DNA of 25,695 nt from UBA11579 sp039714215 (GCA_039714215.1 JBDLJU010000012.1:1-25695); one strand, 5' to 3'. Shown: positions 6,962-14,657, counted from the stretch's first letter. Program-made: numbers and translations. The notes: a model not told the origin generated them from the sequence alone.

Positions 6962-7009
6962 AATAAATAGAGGCTGTCCCTTTGTCTTTTGGGACAGCCT
7001 CTATTTATT
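6962..7009. terminator. bidirectional terminator between convergent transporter operons
   Basis: A 19 bp perfect stem (6962-6980 with 6991-7009) and a 10-base T-rich loop, with A/T runs on both sides. It separates the permease gene ending at 6909 from the ATPase gene ending at 7021 on the other strand, and can stop transcription from both. Confidence 0.9.
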
Positions 7010-7020
7010 AACCGCCTGGA

Positions 7021-8031
7021 TCAATCATATAAGAAGCAGGCTGCAAAATGACCCGGCTCTACTTCATTCATCTCCGGTTCTCGTACCTTGCACTCTTCCA
7101 TCACAAATTGACAACGAGTATGAAAACGGCAGCCTTTGGGGGGATCTTGTGGGCTGGGCACATCACCCTCAAGGATGATCCGATCCCTTTTTGCATCAGG
7201 CTTTGGCACGGGGATTGCTGACATCAGTGCCTGGGTATAGGGGTGCAGCGGATTACGGAACAAGTCCCTGGTGGATGTCAATTCAACAATTTTGCCCAGG
7301 TACATCACGGCGATACGGTCTGAAATATGTTCAACAACTGAGAGATTATGGGCAATGAATAAATATGTCAGTCCGAATTCGCTCTGCAAATCCTTTAGGA
7401 GATTTAATACCTGGGCCTGGATTGATACATCCAAGGCTGAAACAGGCTCATCAGCAACGATAAAATCCGGATTTAAAGCCAGCGCCCGCGCAATACCAAT
7501 ACGCTGTCGCTGCCCTCCCGAAAACTCATGGGGATATCGCCTGGCATGAAAATCCTGCATCCCCACACTGTCAAGCATCTGAATCATTCGATCCCAATAC
7601 TCCTGGGAAGTACCCATCCGGTGAATTTTCATACCTTCAATAATAGATTCTCCAACGGGCAGACGCGGGTCAAGTGAAGCGTATGGGTCCTGGAAGATAA
7701 TTTGCATTCTTTTTCTCAATGCTTTTAGATCAGGCCCTTCCAGCTTAAAAACATTTTCTCCGCCCAGGTACACAGTACCATCGGTGCGGTCGATCAAGCG
7801 CAGCATCGTTCGTCCTGCAGTGGATTTTCCACAACCAGACTCACCCACCAACCCCAGCGTTTCACCTTGATAGATTGAAAAGCTAATCCCATCCACGGCT
7901 TTGACCTGATCAATCACGCGGCGCATTAACCCACCATAAACCGGGAAGTATTTTTTAAGATTTTCTACCTGTATAAGAACTTTCCCTTTATTTTCAGCGG
8001 CTGTTCCATTTTGAACCATATTTTTTCCCAT
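7021..8031 (-). CDS. peptide ABC transporter ATP-binding protein, DppF/OppF type
   Basis: 336 residues. ATPase motifs are intact: Walker A G-E-S-G-C-G-K-S-T (63-71), Q-loop Gln114 in I-I-F-Q-D-P, signature S-G-G-Q-R-Q-R (171-177), Walker B I-V-A-D-E-P with Asp194 and Glu195, and switch His228. The C-terminal oligopeptide extension is present: H-P-Y-T-Q-A-L, then G-D-V-P-S-P. It has four cysteines (301, 307, 314, 332), a pattern that binds a 4Fe-4S cluster in at least one mycobacterial Dpp ATPase. It is the downstream gene of a two-gene unit with the DppD-type ATPase, 20 bases apart. The ribosome site AGAGGA lies only about 5 bases before the ATG; the in-frame ATG four codons later is an alternative. 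It should pair with the permeases encoded convergently at 4878-6909. Confidence 0.92.
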   Translation of the reverse strand: MGKNMVQNGTAAENKGKVLIQVENLKKYFPVYGGLMRRVIDQVKAVDGISFSIYQGETLGLVGESGCGKSTAGRTMLRLIDRTDGTVYLGGENVFKLEGPDLKALRKRMQIIFQDPYASLDPRLPVGESIIEGMKIHRMGTSQEYWDRMIQMLDSVGMQDFHARRYPHEFSGGQRQRIGIARALALNPDFIVADEPVSALDVSIQAQVLNLLKDLQSEFGLTYLFIAHNLSVVEHISDRIAVMYLGKIVELTSTRDLFRNPLHPYTQALMSAIPVPKPDAKRDRIILEGDVPSPQDPPKGCRFHTRCQFVMEECKVREPEMNEVEPGHFAACFLYD

Positions 8032-8051
8032 TTTTCCTCTATTCGATTCTG

Positions 8052-9089
8052 CTAGCCAGAAGGCATTTTAGGAGCTTTATGTCCATATTCTTCATCATCC
8101 TGATACAACCAGCAGCGCGCCATATGTTCCTCACCATTAATTGGTTTTAAATCTGGTATCTTGTGATGACAAATTTCTAATCCGAATTCTTCTCTGGCAG
8201 AGCAGCGCTCCGCAAAAGTGCAGCCAGCAGGTAGATTGATGAGATTGGGGACTGCACCAGGAATCACTGTGAGCCGCTCACTTTCTTCACCTAGCACCGG
8301 GACAGATGCAATCAAACCCTGGGTATAGGGATGGCTTGCGGAATTATACAGGGTATTAACATCTGCTGTTTCAACGATCTTGCCAGCATACATTACGGCA
8401 ACCCTATCGGCTATTTCCGCAACCACACCCAGGTCATGAGTGATTAGGATAACAGCAGTGCCCATTTGTTCCTTCAAACCAAGGATCAGATCAAGAATTT
8501 GCGCCTGGATAGTTACATCCAGAGCGGTGGTTGGCTCATCGGCGATCAGCAGCTGCGGATTCAATGCCAACGCCATCGCAATCATCACGCGTTGTGCCTG
8601 CCCTCCGGAAAGCTCATGGGGATATGCCTTGGCCTTCGATTCAGGACTGGGGATACCCACAATTCGGAGCTTTTCAATGGCATTATGCTTTGCTTCTTTT
8701 GCATTCAATCCATGGTGGATCTTGAACACCTCGGCTATCTGGTCTCCAATTGTAAAAACTGGATTCAAACTGCTTTGTGGCTGCTGGAAGATCATCGAGA
8801 ATCTATTCCCGCGCATTTTTGTCAATTCACTTTTTGATTTTTCACGAAGATTCTCATTCTCAAAAAAAATATTTCCACTAATAATTTTTCCTGGACTTCG
8901 AACCAATTGCATCACCGAAAGTGAGGTAACGCTTTTTCCGCAACCTGATTCTCCAACTATACTTAAAACTTCTCCAGGGTAGACTTCAAAGTCAACACCA
9001 TCTACAGCTTTTACAACGCCATCTTCCGTATAAAAATAGGTTTGTAAGTTCGAAACCTTAAGCAAAGGTTGTTTTGGCTCAGTGGTCAT
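8052..9089 (-). CDS. peptide ABC transporter ATP-binding protein, DppD/OppD type
   Basis: 345 residues. Walker A G-E-S-G-C-G-K-S (46-53), Q-loop Gln102 in I-F-Q-Q-P, signature S-G-G-Q-A-Q-R (161-167), Walker B L-I-A-D-E-P with Asp184 and Glu185, and switch His218 in I-T-H-D-L-G-V-V. The C terminus has the family's S-H-P-Y-T-Q-G-L block, then P-G-A-V-P and P-A-G-C-T-F-A-E-R-C with two further cysteines (four in all), a possible 4Fe-4S site as in the partner ATPase. It is the first gene of the minus-strand ATPase unit, with a promoter-like TATAAT and an operator-like palindrome upstream (9153-9176). It gives the transporter its second nucleotide-binding subunit. Confidence 0.92.
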   Translation of the reverse strand: MTTEPKQPLLKVSNLQTYFYTEDGVVKAVDGVDFEVYPGEVLSIVGESGCGKSVTSLSVMQLVRSPGKIISGNIFFENENLREKSKSELTKMRGNRFSMIFQQPQSSLNPVFTIGDQIAEVFKIHHGLNAKEAKHNAIEKLRIVGIPSPESKAKAYPHELSGGQAQRVMIAMALALNPQLLIADEPTTALDVTIQAQILDLILGLKEQMGTAVILITHDLGVVAEIADRVAVMYAGKIVETADVNTLYNSASHPYTQGLIASVPVLGEESERLTVIPGAVPNLINLPAGCTFAERCSAREEFGLEICHHKIPDLKPINGEEHMARCWLYQDDEEYGHKAPKMPSG

Positions 9090-9152
9090 ATTGATGACTC
9101 CAACACATGGTTTCCAAGTCGGTTTTCTTGTGATTCTGACTGAAATATTAGA

Positions 9153-9169
9153 ATTCTATCGAATAGAAT
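9153..9169. promoter_or_regulatory. 17 bp palindrome at the ATPase operon start point
   Basis: ATTCTATCGAATAGAAT is a perfect inverted repeat with 7-base arms and a 3-base centre. On the minus strand it lies directly downstream of the -10 box, so it would cover the transcription start. That is a typical repressor-operator position. The regulator is not evident in the window. Confidence 0.45.
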
Positions 9170-9170
9170 G

Positions 9171-9176
9171 ATTATA
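9171..9176 (-). promoter_or_regulatory. -10 box of the ATPase unit
   Basis: TATAAT on the minus strand, about 82 bases before the ATG at 9089. The -35 region around 9194-9200 is a poor match, so the promoter may need an activator or be weak. Confidence 0.45.
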
Positions 9177-9362
9177 CACCGGTTTGCAGTTAATTGATTA
9201 GTTGCATATGATTGGGCGTGTCAAAAGTAGTGGGTCAGGAAATCTTTGATGTGAGCAGGATAGCCAGTAAATCGACAAGGCAAAATCATTGACCATAACT
9301 AAATTTTCATTTTGCCTAACTACCCACCCTTGTTTTCATACTTTCATAGCAAAGCAAGGAGG

Positions 9363-9390
9363 GTGTGGTTCGGAACAGATTCCCGGTAGG
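9363..9390 (+). repeat. dispersed repeat, copy B
   Basis: 28 bases with the core GGTTCGGAACAG at 9367-9378. It matches copy C (11772-11799) at 23 of 28 positions without gaps; differences are mostly transitions. The core has a small odd palindrome GTTC-G-GAAC. Confidence 0.65.
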
Positions 9391-9392
9391 GT

Positions 9393-9434
9393 CCAGAATC
9401 AAAAAAGACGCGAGCAGTGTTTTTTTGATTCTGG
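9393..9434. terminator. bidirectional hairpin terminator
   Basis: A 14 bp perfect stem (9393-9406 with 9421-9434) with a 14-base loop. The A-run and T-run are part of the stem, so the structure is symmetric. It most likely ends the minus-strand serine hydrolase gene (stop at 9504). Confidence 0.7.
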
Positions 9435-9503
9435 CTTTCCTTCATTGCCGCTGCATTCCTGTTTCATCCCCAATGATTGGCTGTGGTTTCTGCCTAAATA
9501 GAA

Positions 9504-10706
9504 TTATTCCTGGATAAATGCGTTAACGTAAATATCTTTTCCAGTAGCGATGTCGAGCTGAAATAGATAAAGACTTTCATATATAACAGCAGATTTCCAA
9601 ACCTGGTAAGGCAACTGGTTGGCAATGATGACTACAACGCGATGTTGCCCGGCAAGCTGACCAAATTTGGGGACTGCATAGCTGGCTTGGGAAAGCACGC
9701 CGGCGGTCACCCCGGATTTTTCTCCATGTCGCTGGAAAAAGAATGTGCGCAGGGGCCAGTCGTCGGGCAGGGTTTCAATATATCCTTGCATTAATTCACT
9801 AATATCTGGAGAAATAAAATTCCCACTACCAATCAAAGCCAACAGGTGAGCATATTCTCTGGCAGTGCCTTTAGGGAGAAGTTCAGCGGAAAATTGTAAA
9901 ATTGCCCAGTTCAATTCCAGTTCATCAGCTGTAGGAGCATGAGCACCAGTAAGCAGCTTAATTTGTGCTTCCCGCCATTCATCATTTTCCAGATATTTTG
10001 CAAGCTGAGGATATTCAGGACAAGCATCTTGATTGGTATATTCATTTTCAAGCGCTTTAAACTCCTCCAGCGTTTGCATGGGTGAATCGTGATTCATCCA
10101 TAACAATCCTGGCCCTAAGAGGGAACAAATCGGGGAATGGCTTTCCACCCCAGCAGCATCAAATACTTGCTTAATTCGTTCTTGTCCGATAAGGGAGAGA
10201 AGGTAATCTGTTGCTGCATTTCCACTGTAATGGATCATAATGCGAGCAAGATCTTCCAAAGTAACAGTTGCGGTTTGATCAAGAGCAAATCCATACTCAT
10301 CGGCTTTTAAGCCAAGACTTTGCAACCCAAGCCGGTGGGCATTGCCGTCTGTGTTGGGTAAATAATACGCTTCCCAATGGCTGATAGGGACAAGGGTAGC
10401 CGGGTCAAGATCGCCAGCAATCACGGCATCGGCATAAGCGGCTAAAACGATTAATTTAACTGTAGAGGCCAGCACAAGAGGCTGGTCGGGGTTATAAAAA
10501 ATATTGCTGCTGTCTTCAATGAGCATTCCGTTCTGATCAAAGGTATAAGCAACAACTGCATTTGCCTCCGGGTTGCTCAGCATATTTTCGATCAATTGTC
10601 CTTTCGCTTGTTGTGCGTTTCCCCAGAGCAGACTGCCCGCCAACAATATTAGAAATAGTAATAAAGCCGCGACAACTAAAAAACTTTTCTGTTTAATGAA
10701 ACGCAT
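9504..10706 (-). CDS. class A beta-lactamase-fold serine hydrolase, membrane-anchored
   Basis: 400 residues from the ATG at 10706, preferred over one 21 codons earlier because GGAGGA lies 6 bases upstream and a charged start plus hydrophobic segment (about 8-28) follows at once, giving an N-terminal anchor or signal peptide. The catalytic motifs of the serine beta-lactamase/PBP superfamily are visible: S-x-x-K (S81-T-V-K84), S-x-N (S161-G-N163) and K-S-G (330-332) replacing K-T-G. Spacing between motifs (80 and about 169 residues) is well above that of class A beta-lactamases (about 60 and 103), so loops are enlarged. The Glu166 loop motif is not evident. A cell-wall or housekeeping hydrolase is more likely than an antibiotic-resistance enzyme. 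It is divergent from the GNAT gene at 10919. Confidence 0.8.
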   Translation of the reverse strand: MRFIKQKSFLVVAALLLFLILLAGSLLWGNAQQAKGQLIENMLSNPEANAVVAYTFDQNGMLIEDSSNIFYNPDQPLVLASTVKLIVLAAYADAVIAGDLDPATLVPISHWEAYYLPNTDGNAHRLGLQSLGLKADEYGFALDQTATVTLEDLARIMIHYSGNAATDYLLSLIGQERIKQVFDAAGVESHSPICSLLGPGLLWMNHDSPMQTLEEFKALENEYTNQDACPEYPQLAKYLENDEWREAQIKLLTGAHAPTADELELNWAILQFSAELLPKGTAREYAHLLALIGSGNFISPDISELMQGYIETLPDDWPLRTFFFQRHGEKSGVTAGVLSQASYAVPKFGQLAGQHRVVVIIANQLPYQVWKSAVIYESLYLFQLDIATGKDIYVNAFIQE

Positions 10707-10918
10707 CCTGGTTCCTCCAAATTTTCTTCTATATAACAATGTACGAAAAATGAAACTGGATGGTTGCAAATTCGCTTGATAATCCTGCCAGGTTCAGTAA
10801 TTGGTACGTTTTGGAACGGTTATCTGCGTGTGTGACAATAATCCTGCATGATTTTGATATATACTCATATACATAGATCAAATGATAAAACGCGATATTA
10901 TTCCGTCAGGAGTGAGAG

Positions 10919-11704
10919 ATGGAAATTACTAGTGATGAAATCCTAAATACCATCGAGGCTTTATATTTAACTTATCCCCCCATCCCTGGCAAGCTTGAAT
11001 ACTTTGATATCGCAGGCATCCAGGGCTGGTATTCACCTGGGCTGTCTCACCCGTTGATGAATCTGGTGATTAAAACGAATCTCACAACAGAGAATGCCGA
11101 CGAGACAATTCAGACTGTTCAAGACCAATTTAAAGCCCAGGAAAAGGCGTTCGGCTGGTGGGTTTCCGACTTGAGTTTGCCTGCTGATTTAGGTACACGA
11201 TTAGAGGCTGCTGGACTTGCCAAAGTGGTAGAAACAGCAGGGATGTCTCTAGATGTGCATCATCCCATCTCCGCTAATCCAGCTGTGCGTGTAGGCCAGG
11301 TGGCAACTGGTGATGTGCCAATCGTCGCTGACCTGTATCATCGAGCTTACCCGGTACCTAAACCGCTGGCGGAACATCGGGTTGAACTTTGGGAAAAGAT
11401 GGGGTTTATGCAATTCTTTGCTTACGTGGAAGAAAGCGAAGATCCTGTGGCGGTTGCATCCATGTGGTATCGCCCGGGTTATCCGATTGCGCTGTTGGGT
11501 GGTGCGGCCACGCTGACCGAATACCGGGGACGCGGCATCTATACCGCGCTGGTGGCACAACGCCTCAAGAAAGCAATTGCTGATGGCATGCAAACTGCCA
11601 TAATCGCGGCAGATCGCTCCACATCTGCTCCAATCTGCAAGAAGCTTGGTTTTGCTGAGCAGTGCAGCCTGGCGTTATATGCGTGGACGCCGCTAGATTC
11701 ATGA
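10919..11704 (+). CDS. GNAT-family N-acetyltransferase
   Basis: 261 residues, about twice a minimal GNAT. The catalytic domain is C-terminal (about 120-260). Its acetyl-CoA loop is Y-R-G-R-G-I-Y-T-A-L-V-A (about 203-214), matching Q/R-x-x-G-x-G/A, followed by the helix A-Q-R-L-K-K-A-I-A-D-G and the closing C-K-K-L-G-F block. The first 110 residues lack that motif but may be a degenerate GNAT-like domain, as in two-domain members. AGGAG (10908-10912) supports the ATG. The substrate cannot be told. The gene shares an intergenic region with the divergent serine hydrolase, but no shared operator was found. Confidence 0.85.
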   Translation: MEITSDEILNTIEALYLTYPPIPGKLEYFDIAGIQGWYSPGLSHPLMNLVIKTNLTTENADETIQTVQDQFKAQEKAFGWWVSDLSLPADLGTRLEAAGLAKVVETAGMSLDVHHPISANPAVRVGQVATGDVPIVADLYHRAYPVPKPLAEHRVELWEKMGFMQFFAYVEESEDPVAVASMWYRPGYPIALLGGAATLTEYRGRGIYTALVAQRLKKAIADGMQTAIIAADRSTSAPICKKLGFAEQCSLALYAWTPLDS

Positions 11705-11771
11705 TGCGCATCATTTGTTATTCTAGTTTGAGTGAAATGCAACTTGACTGGATTCCCTGCAATTCGGTTAA

Positions 11772-11799
11772 GTGCGGTTCGGAACAGGTCCCAGGCAGG
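11772..11799 (+). repeat. dispersed repeat, copy C
   Basis: Third copy of the element, with the core GGTTCGGAACAG at 11776-11787, in the gap between the GNAT and thioesterase genes. It lies about 55 bases upstream of the thioesterase promoter and may be unrelated to it. Confidence 0.65.
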
Positions 11800-11855
11800 C
11801 GTTTTGAGTTTCCTTGTTTTGAAGTATGAATGATCAAAGAAAGAGGGTGAAAGAG

Positions 11856-11884
11856 TTCAAAACATAGCGAGGTGACGTTATAAT
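11856..11884 (+). promoter_or_regulatory. probable promoter of the thioesterase-membrane protein pair
   Basis: TTCAAA (11856-11861), a 17-base spacer and TATAAT (11879-11884). The leader to the ATG at 11961 is about 70 bases and contains runs of eight G (11902-11909) and eight A (11915-11922). Confidence 0.5.
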
Positions 11885-11960
11885 TGTCTGAATAGATAGC
11901 TGGGGGGGGTATTGAAAAAAAATCAAATTAATTGCGGTCTTCCAGAGGAGAGATAATTGT

Positions 11961-12443
11961 ATGGATCAAAAAGCATTTCAAGACTACTATCCCGAAGAAT
12001 CAAGTTATTGCTATGGCTGCGGCCGGTTGAATGAACACGGACTGCAGATCAAGAGTTACTGGGATGGAGAAGAGACCACCGCCGTCTACAGCCCTCGGGC
12101 AGAGCACATGGCGATTCCTGGGTATGTGTATGGCGGTCTGCTTGCTTCGCTGATCGACTGTCACAGCACGGGCACCGCCGCTGCCGCAGCATACCGGCAG
12201 GAAGGGCGCGGGATGGATACAGAGCCTCCCTTCCGTTTTTTGACCGCATCGCTGCAGGTGGACTATCTGCGGCCCACACCGCTGGGCGTGCCGCTGGAAG
12301 TCCGCGGGCGGGTGGAAGAAATTAAAGAGCGCAAGGTGGTGGTCAGTTCAACCGTGATCGCCAATGGTGAAATCTGTGCCAGGGGCAAAGTCGTGGCGGT
12401 AAAGATGCCGGAGCATTTGGCACCAAAAGACAAGTCGGACTGA
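11961..12443 (+). CDS. PaaI-type hotdog-fold thioesterase
   Basis: 160 residues. It would hydrolyse acyl-CoA or similar thioesters in the cytoplasm. The N-terminal Y-C-Y-G-C-G-R-L-N-E-H-G-L-Q-I-K-S (17-33) is a recognisable lead-in of many PaaI-like proteins. The hotdog domain follows: Y-V-Y-G-G-L-L-A-S-L-I-D-C-H (56-69) supplies the G-G-x-x-x-x-x-x-D active-site helix with Asp67, and L-Q-V-D-Y-L-R-P-T-P-L-G is the next core strand. The C-x-x-C pair (17 and 20) could bind a metal, but this is not established. AGAGGAG about 10 bases upstream supports the start. A small membrane protein gene follows 46 bases later and is probably cotranscribed. Confidence 0.85.
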   Translation: MDQKAFQDYYPEESSYCYGCGRLNEHGLQIKSYWDGEETTAVYSPRAEHMAIPGYVYGGLLASLIDCHSTGTAAAAAYRQEGRGMDTEPPFRFLTASLQVDYLRPTPLGVPLEVRGRVEEIKERKVVVSSTVIANGEICARGKVVAVKMPEHLAPKDKSD

Positions 12444-12489
12444 ACAATTAATTTGGTTACTAATGACCAATTAGGAAGGAGCGTTTTCT

Positions 12490-12870
12490 ATGCTTATCAA
12501 GCGTTTACTTCAATTTAATTTCCTTGTTTCCGTAATCATCGCGGGGACCTTTATCCTTGCCCCGGAAATAACCCTCGCTCTTTACGGGATGAGCGGAGGG
12601 GAGTCTCTTTATGCAATCACCCAATACTTCGGCACCACCCACCTGAGCTTTGCGATCCTTATCTGGCTGGCCTTCCGTTCGAAGGAGCCGCAGTTCCTCC
12701 GCTTCCTGGTGGTCTCATTCTTCGTGGGCGATGTCGCTGGTACAGTGGTGCTGCTCATCGCTCAGCTGGGCGGTGTGATGAACCAAACCGGTTGGGGATT
12801 GGTTGGGCTCTCATTCCTCTTTGCTGTTGGCTATGGGTATGGCACGCTGAAGAGACTTCCAGAAGATTAA
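12490..12870 (+). CDS. small four-helix membrane protein, function unknown
   Basis: 126 residues with four hydrophobic segments at about 8-30, 45-62, 70-92 and 98-118. It ends in a short charged tail (K-R-L-P-E-D). A-P-E-I-T-L-A-L-Y-G follows the first helix, a pattern I associate with uncharacterised small membrane proteins, but I cannot name a family. AGGAAGGAG sits a few bases before the ATG. It follows the thioesterase gene on the same strand, 46 bases away. A hairpin at 12915-12942 lies downstream. Confidence 0.7.
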   Translation: MLIKRLLQFNFLVSVIIAGTFILAPEITLALYGMSGGESLYAITQYFGTTHLSFAILIWLAFRSKEPQFLRFLVVSFFVGDVAGTVVLLIAQLGGVMNQTGWGLVGLSFLFAVGYGYGTLKRLPED

Positions 12871-12914
12871 TCAGCGTCAGCTTACAATGGCGGGCAAGCC
12901 GGCTCGATTAAAAA

Positions 12915-12942
12915 ACCCGAACCAAGTTGACCTGGTTCGGGT
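12915..12942. terminator. terminator between convergent genes
   Basis: ACCCGAACCA (12915-12924) pairs with TGGTTCGGGT (12933-12942). On the minus strand the stem is followed by a T-run, so it mainly serves the minus-strand gene ending at 12967, but it can also stop the plus-strand gene ending at 12870. It is nearly identical in arms and loop to the hairpin at 75-102. Confidence 0.8.
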
Positions 12943-12966
12943 GCGGTTATTTTGAATAGATTTCGG

Positions 12967-13602
12967 TTAATTAGCGAGTGCTGAAAACCCTACGAGAAAA
13001 CAAATCATCATGATCATCAATAAACCTGGGAGGATGGTCAGGATGGTATTTTTTGATAAGATCGGCTTTCCCATTTTCAGGAAGGATAATAAGCTGCCCC
13101 CAATTCCGATCAATGCGCCCCCGACCCCGACAAAGGAGAACAGCCCCGGTGTCTTCCCGGAGAAGCTCAACAACAGCGGGACGAGGAAGATGATCATTCC
13201 AGATATGCCGTGGCCGATGATGATTGCGATCACCTTGATGCCCTTGCCGCCCACGAAGCGGGTGATCAGGATTACAAGAAAGCTGAGCGCCACAAAGACG
13301 GCAAACGGTCCCAGCCAGGATTGGTAAAACTGAGCTACCAGACCCAATGACATGCTCAGCGGAATTATTGTCGCAACCACCACCACCATCGGGCTGTCGA
13401 GGATCTCAAATCCAAGTATGATGATCAGCAAGCCCGCGATCAGTAGAACGCCAAAAGCGACGGCATAGCTGATTTCAGGTATGAAGCCAAGAGATCTAAT
13501 TCCGAACCCAACCTGGTAGGCAGCAAGCACACCGGTGACCAACAACAGCACCCGGTCGAGGAGCGTAATCTTTTTTGCCATCTCTGAATTCTCCATGCTC
13601 AT
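12967..13602 (-). CDS. polytopic membrane protein, function unknown
   Basis: 211 residues with about six or seven hydrophobic segments (about 14-34, 42-66, 69-90, 95-115, 122-147, 150-172, 184-208). No family motif is recognised. Start: AGAAAGG lies about 8 bases upstream of the first ATG; two further in-frame ATGs follow within eight codons and could be used. It lies 19 bases downstream of the CtaB-like gene on the same strand and before a good terminator, so the two form an operon. A role in the heme O pathway or in a membrane redox complex is inferred from position only. Confidence 0.7.
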   Translation of the reverse strand: MSMENSEMAKKITLLDRVLLLVTGVLAAYQVGFGIRSLGFIPEISYAVAFGVLLIAGLLIIILGFEILDSPMVVVVATIIPLSMSLGLVAQFYQSWLGPFAVFVALSFLVILITRFVGGKGIKVIAIIIGHGISGMIIFLVPLLLSFSGKTPGLFSFVGVGGALIGIGGSLLSFLKMGKPILSKNTILTILPGLLMIMMICFLVGFSALAN

Positions 13603-13621
13603 CCTAAAACCTTTCTTTCGT

Positions 13622-14506
13622 TTATGCCGAGATCAGCAGCATCGAGCTGAGCATATAAATCGATGCAAATTTAAACAAACCGAAGTTTAGTTTTTCTGAT
13701 GGCTTGATTGCACTGTATAAAGCCAGGATCAGCAGACCTCCAGATAAGACCGCTAAAATTCGGGTATAACCTATGGTTAATCCAACACCATAGGATGATA
13801 AGCCCATAAAAATTGTTGCCAGCACACTGGATGCAGCGATGATCTTCCTGGTTGTATCCACGCCATAAAGGGAGGCGAAAGTTGGCACCCTGGCTCGATT
13901 ATAGTCATCCAGATAGCGGATGTTGAATGTCATAATGTGGGTGGGAATCCAGAACAGCACACTGGCCGCCAGTGCAATCCCAATCCAATCAATATGGCCC
14001 AGACCAAGCGCCCTCCCGGCCAGGATCGGCATCCCGCCAGATATCCCGCCCCAGACAATGCTCCAGGCTGTGCGGCGCTTCAACCAAACCGTGTAAACGA
14101 TCATATCGAAGAACAGCCCTGCAAAAACAATCGTACCGTAAATTGGGTCAAGGATCAGTGCCCAGCCCACGCCTAAAACTGATATTGCCAGGCCCAAGGT
14201 TAAGGCTTCACCGGGTTGCACCAGGCCTGTAGGGAGCGGGCGTTTCTTGCTGCGCTCCATGATCGCATCGATATCACGATCAAACCACATATTGAGTACG
14301 GTGCTCCCGCTAATCGCTAAAAACAGGCTTCCTGTTAATGAGAGCAATGTAGGTATATGAGAAACAGGGCATCGACTGCTCATATATCCAGCCAGGCCTG
14401 TGATCAGTAAAAGACCTGTCTGCAGGCTCTTGATCAGCGGCCAATATTTCTGACGAATGGATGCGAGTTTCAGGGGAAATTGAGGATTTGTTTGACCACT
14501 TTTCAT
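13622..14506 (-). CDS. ctaB: UbiA-superfamily prenyltransferase, CtaB-like heme O synthase
   Basis: 294 residues, the usual size. CtaB transfers a farnesyl group to protoheme IX, making heme O for heme-copper oxidases, in the inner membrane. The first Mg-prenyl-diphosphate motif is N-M-W-F-D-R-D-I-D (72-80, N-x3-D-x3-D), followed by M-E-R-S-K-K-R-P-L-P as in CtaB. The second region is Y-T-V-W-L-K-R-R-T, then G-G-I-S-G-G-M-P. The usual W-x-x-P-H-F block here reads F-W-I-P-T-H-I-M-T-F, then D-D-Y-N-R-A-R-V-P, so the protein is a divergent member. About nine membrane helices fit. No cytochrome oxidase subunit is in the window. An alternative is another aromatic prenyltransferase of the UbiA group. 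Confidence 0.75.
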   Translation of the reverse strand: MKSGQTNPQFPLKLASIRQKYWPLIKSLQTGLLLITGLAGYMSSRCPVSHIPTLLSLTGSLFLAISGSTVLNMWFDRDIDAIMERSKKRPLPTGLVQPGEALTLGLAISVLGVGWALILDPIYGTIVFAGLFFDMIVYTVWLKRRTAWSIVWGGISGGMPILAGRALGLGHIDWIGIALAASVLFWIPTHIMTFNIRYLDDYNRARVPTFASLYGVDTTRKIIAASSVLATIFMGLSSYGVGLTIGYTRILAVLSGGLLILALYSAIKPSEKLNFGLFKFASIYMLSSMLLISA

Positions 14507-14657
14507 GATTTCTCCAAAAAATAAATACGGGTAATCGTTAGTCTAAATCGCTCTGTTGCAGGAAAATTTCTCGATCTTCTTCTTGATTTGCGCACAAAAA
14601 AACAATCGTGATATGAAAAGTATGACCGATAATTGCTCAAAAATCTTTACTAAAAGG

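Larger units (their letters stand above)
9090..9503. other. 414-base intergenic region: ATPase promoter, dispersed repeat, terminator
   Basis: From left to right it holds the untranslated leader and promoter of the minus-strand ATPase unit (to about 9200), a stretch with nothing recognisable (9200-9360), dispersed repeat copy B (9363-9390), and a long hairpin (9393-9434) that ends the beta-lactamase-fold gene. A 70-codon frame at 9289-9501 runs through the repeat and the hairpin, is rich in Cys, Phe and Pro, and has no good ribosome site. I do not call it a gene. Confidence 0.6.

Noticed and set aside
9289..9501. 70-codon open frame on the plus strand
   Set aside because: It runs through a dispersed repeat and a terminator hairpin, has odd composition and no ribosome site.
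10770..10918. Shared promoter or operator between the divergent serine hydrolase and GNAT genes
   Set aside because: Only weak -35/-10 matches were found (GTGACA 10832-10837 with TGATAT 10855-10860) and no palindrome, so no site is called.
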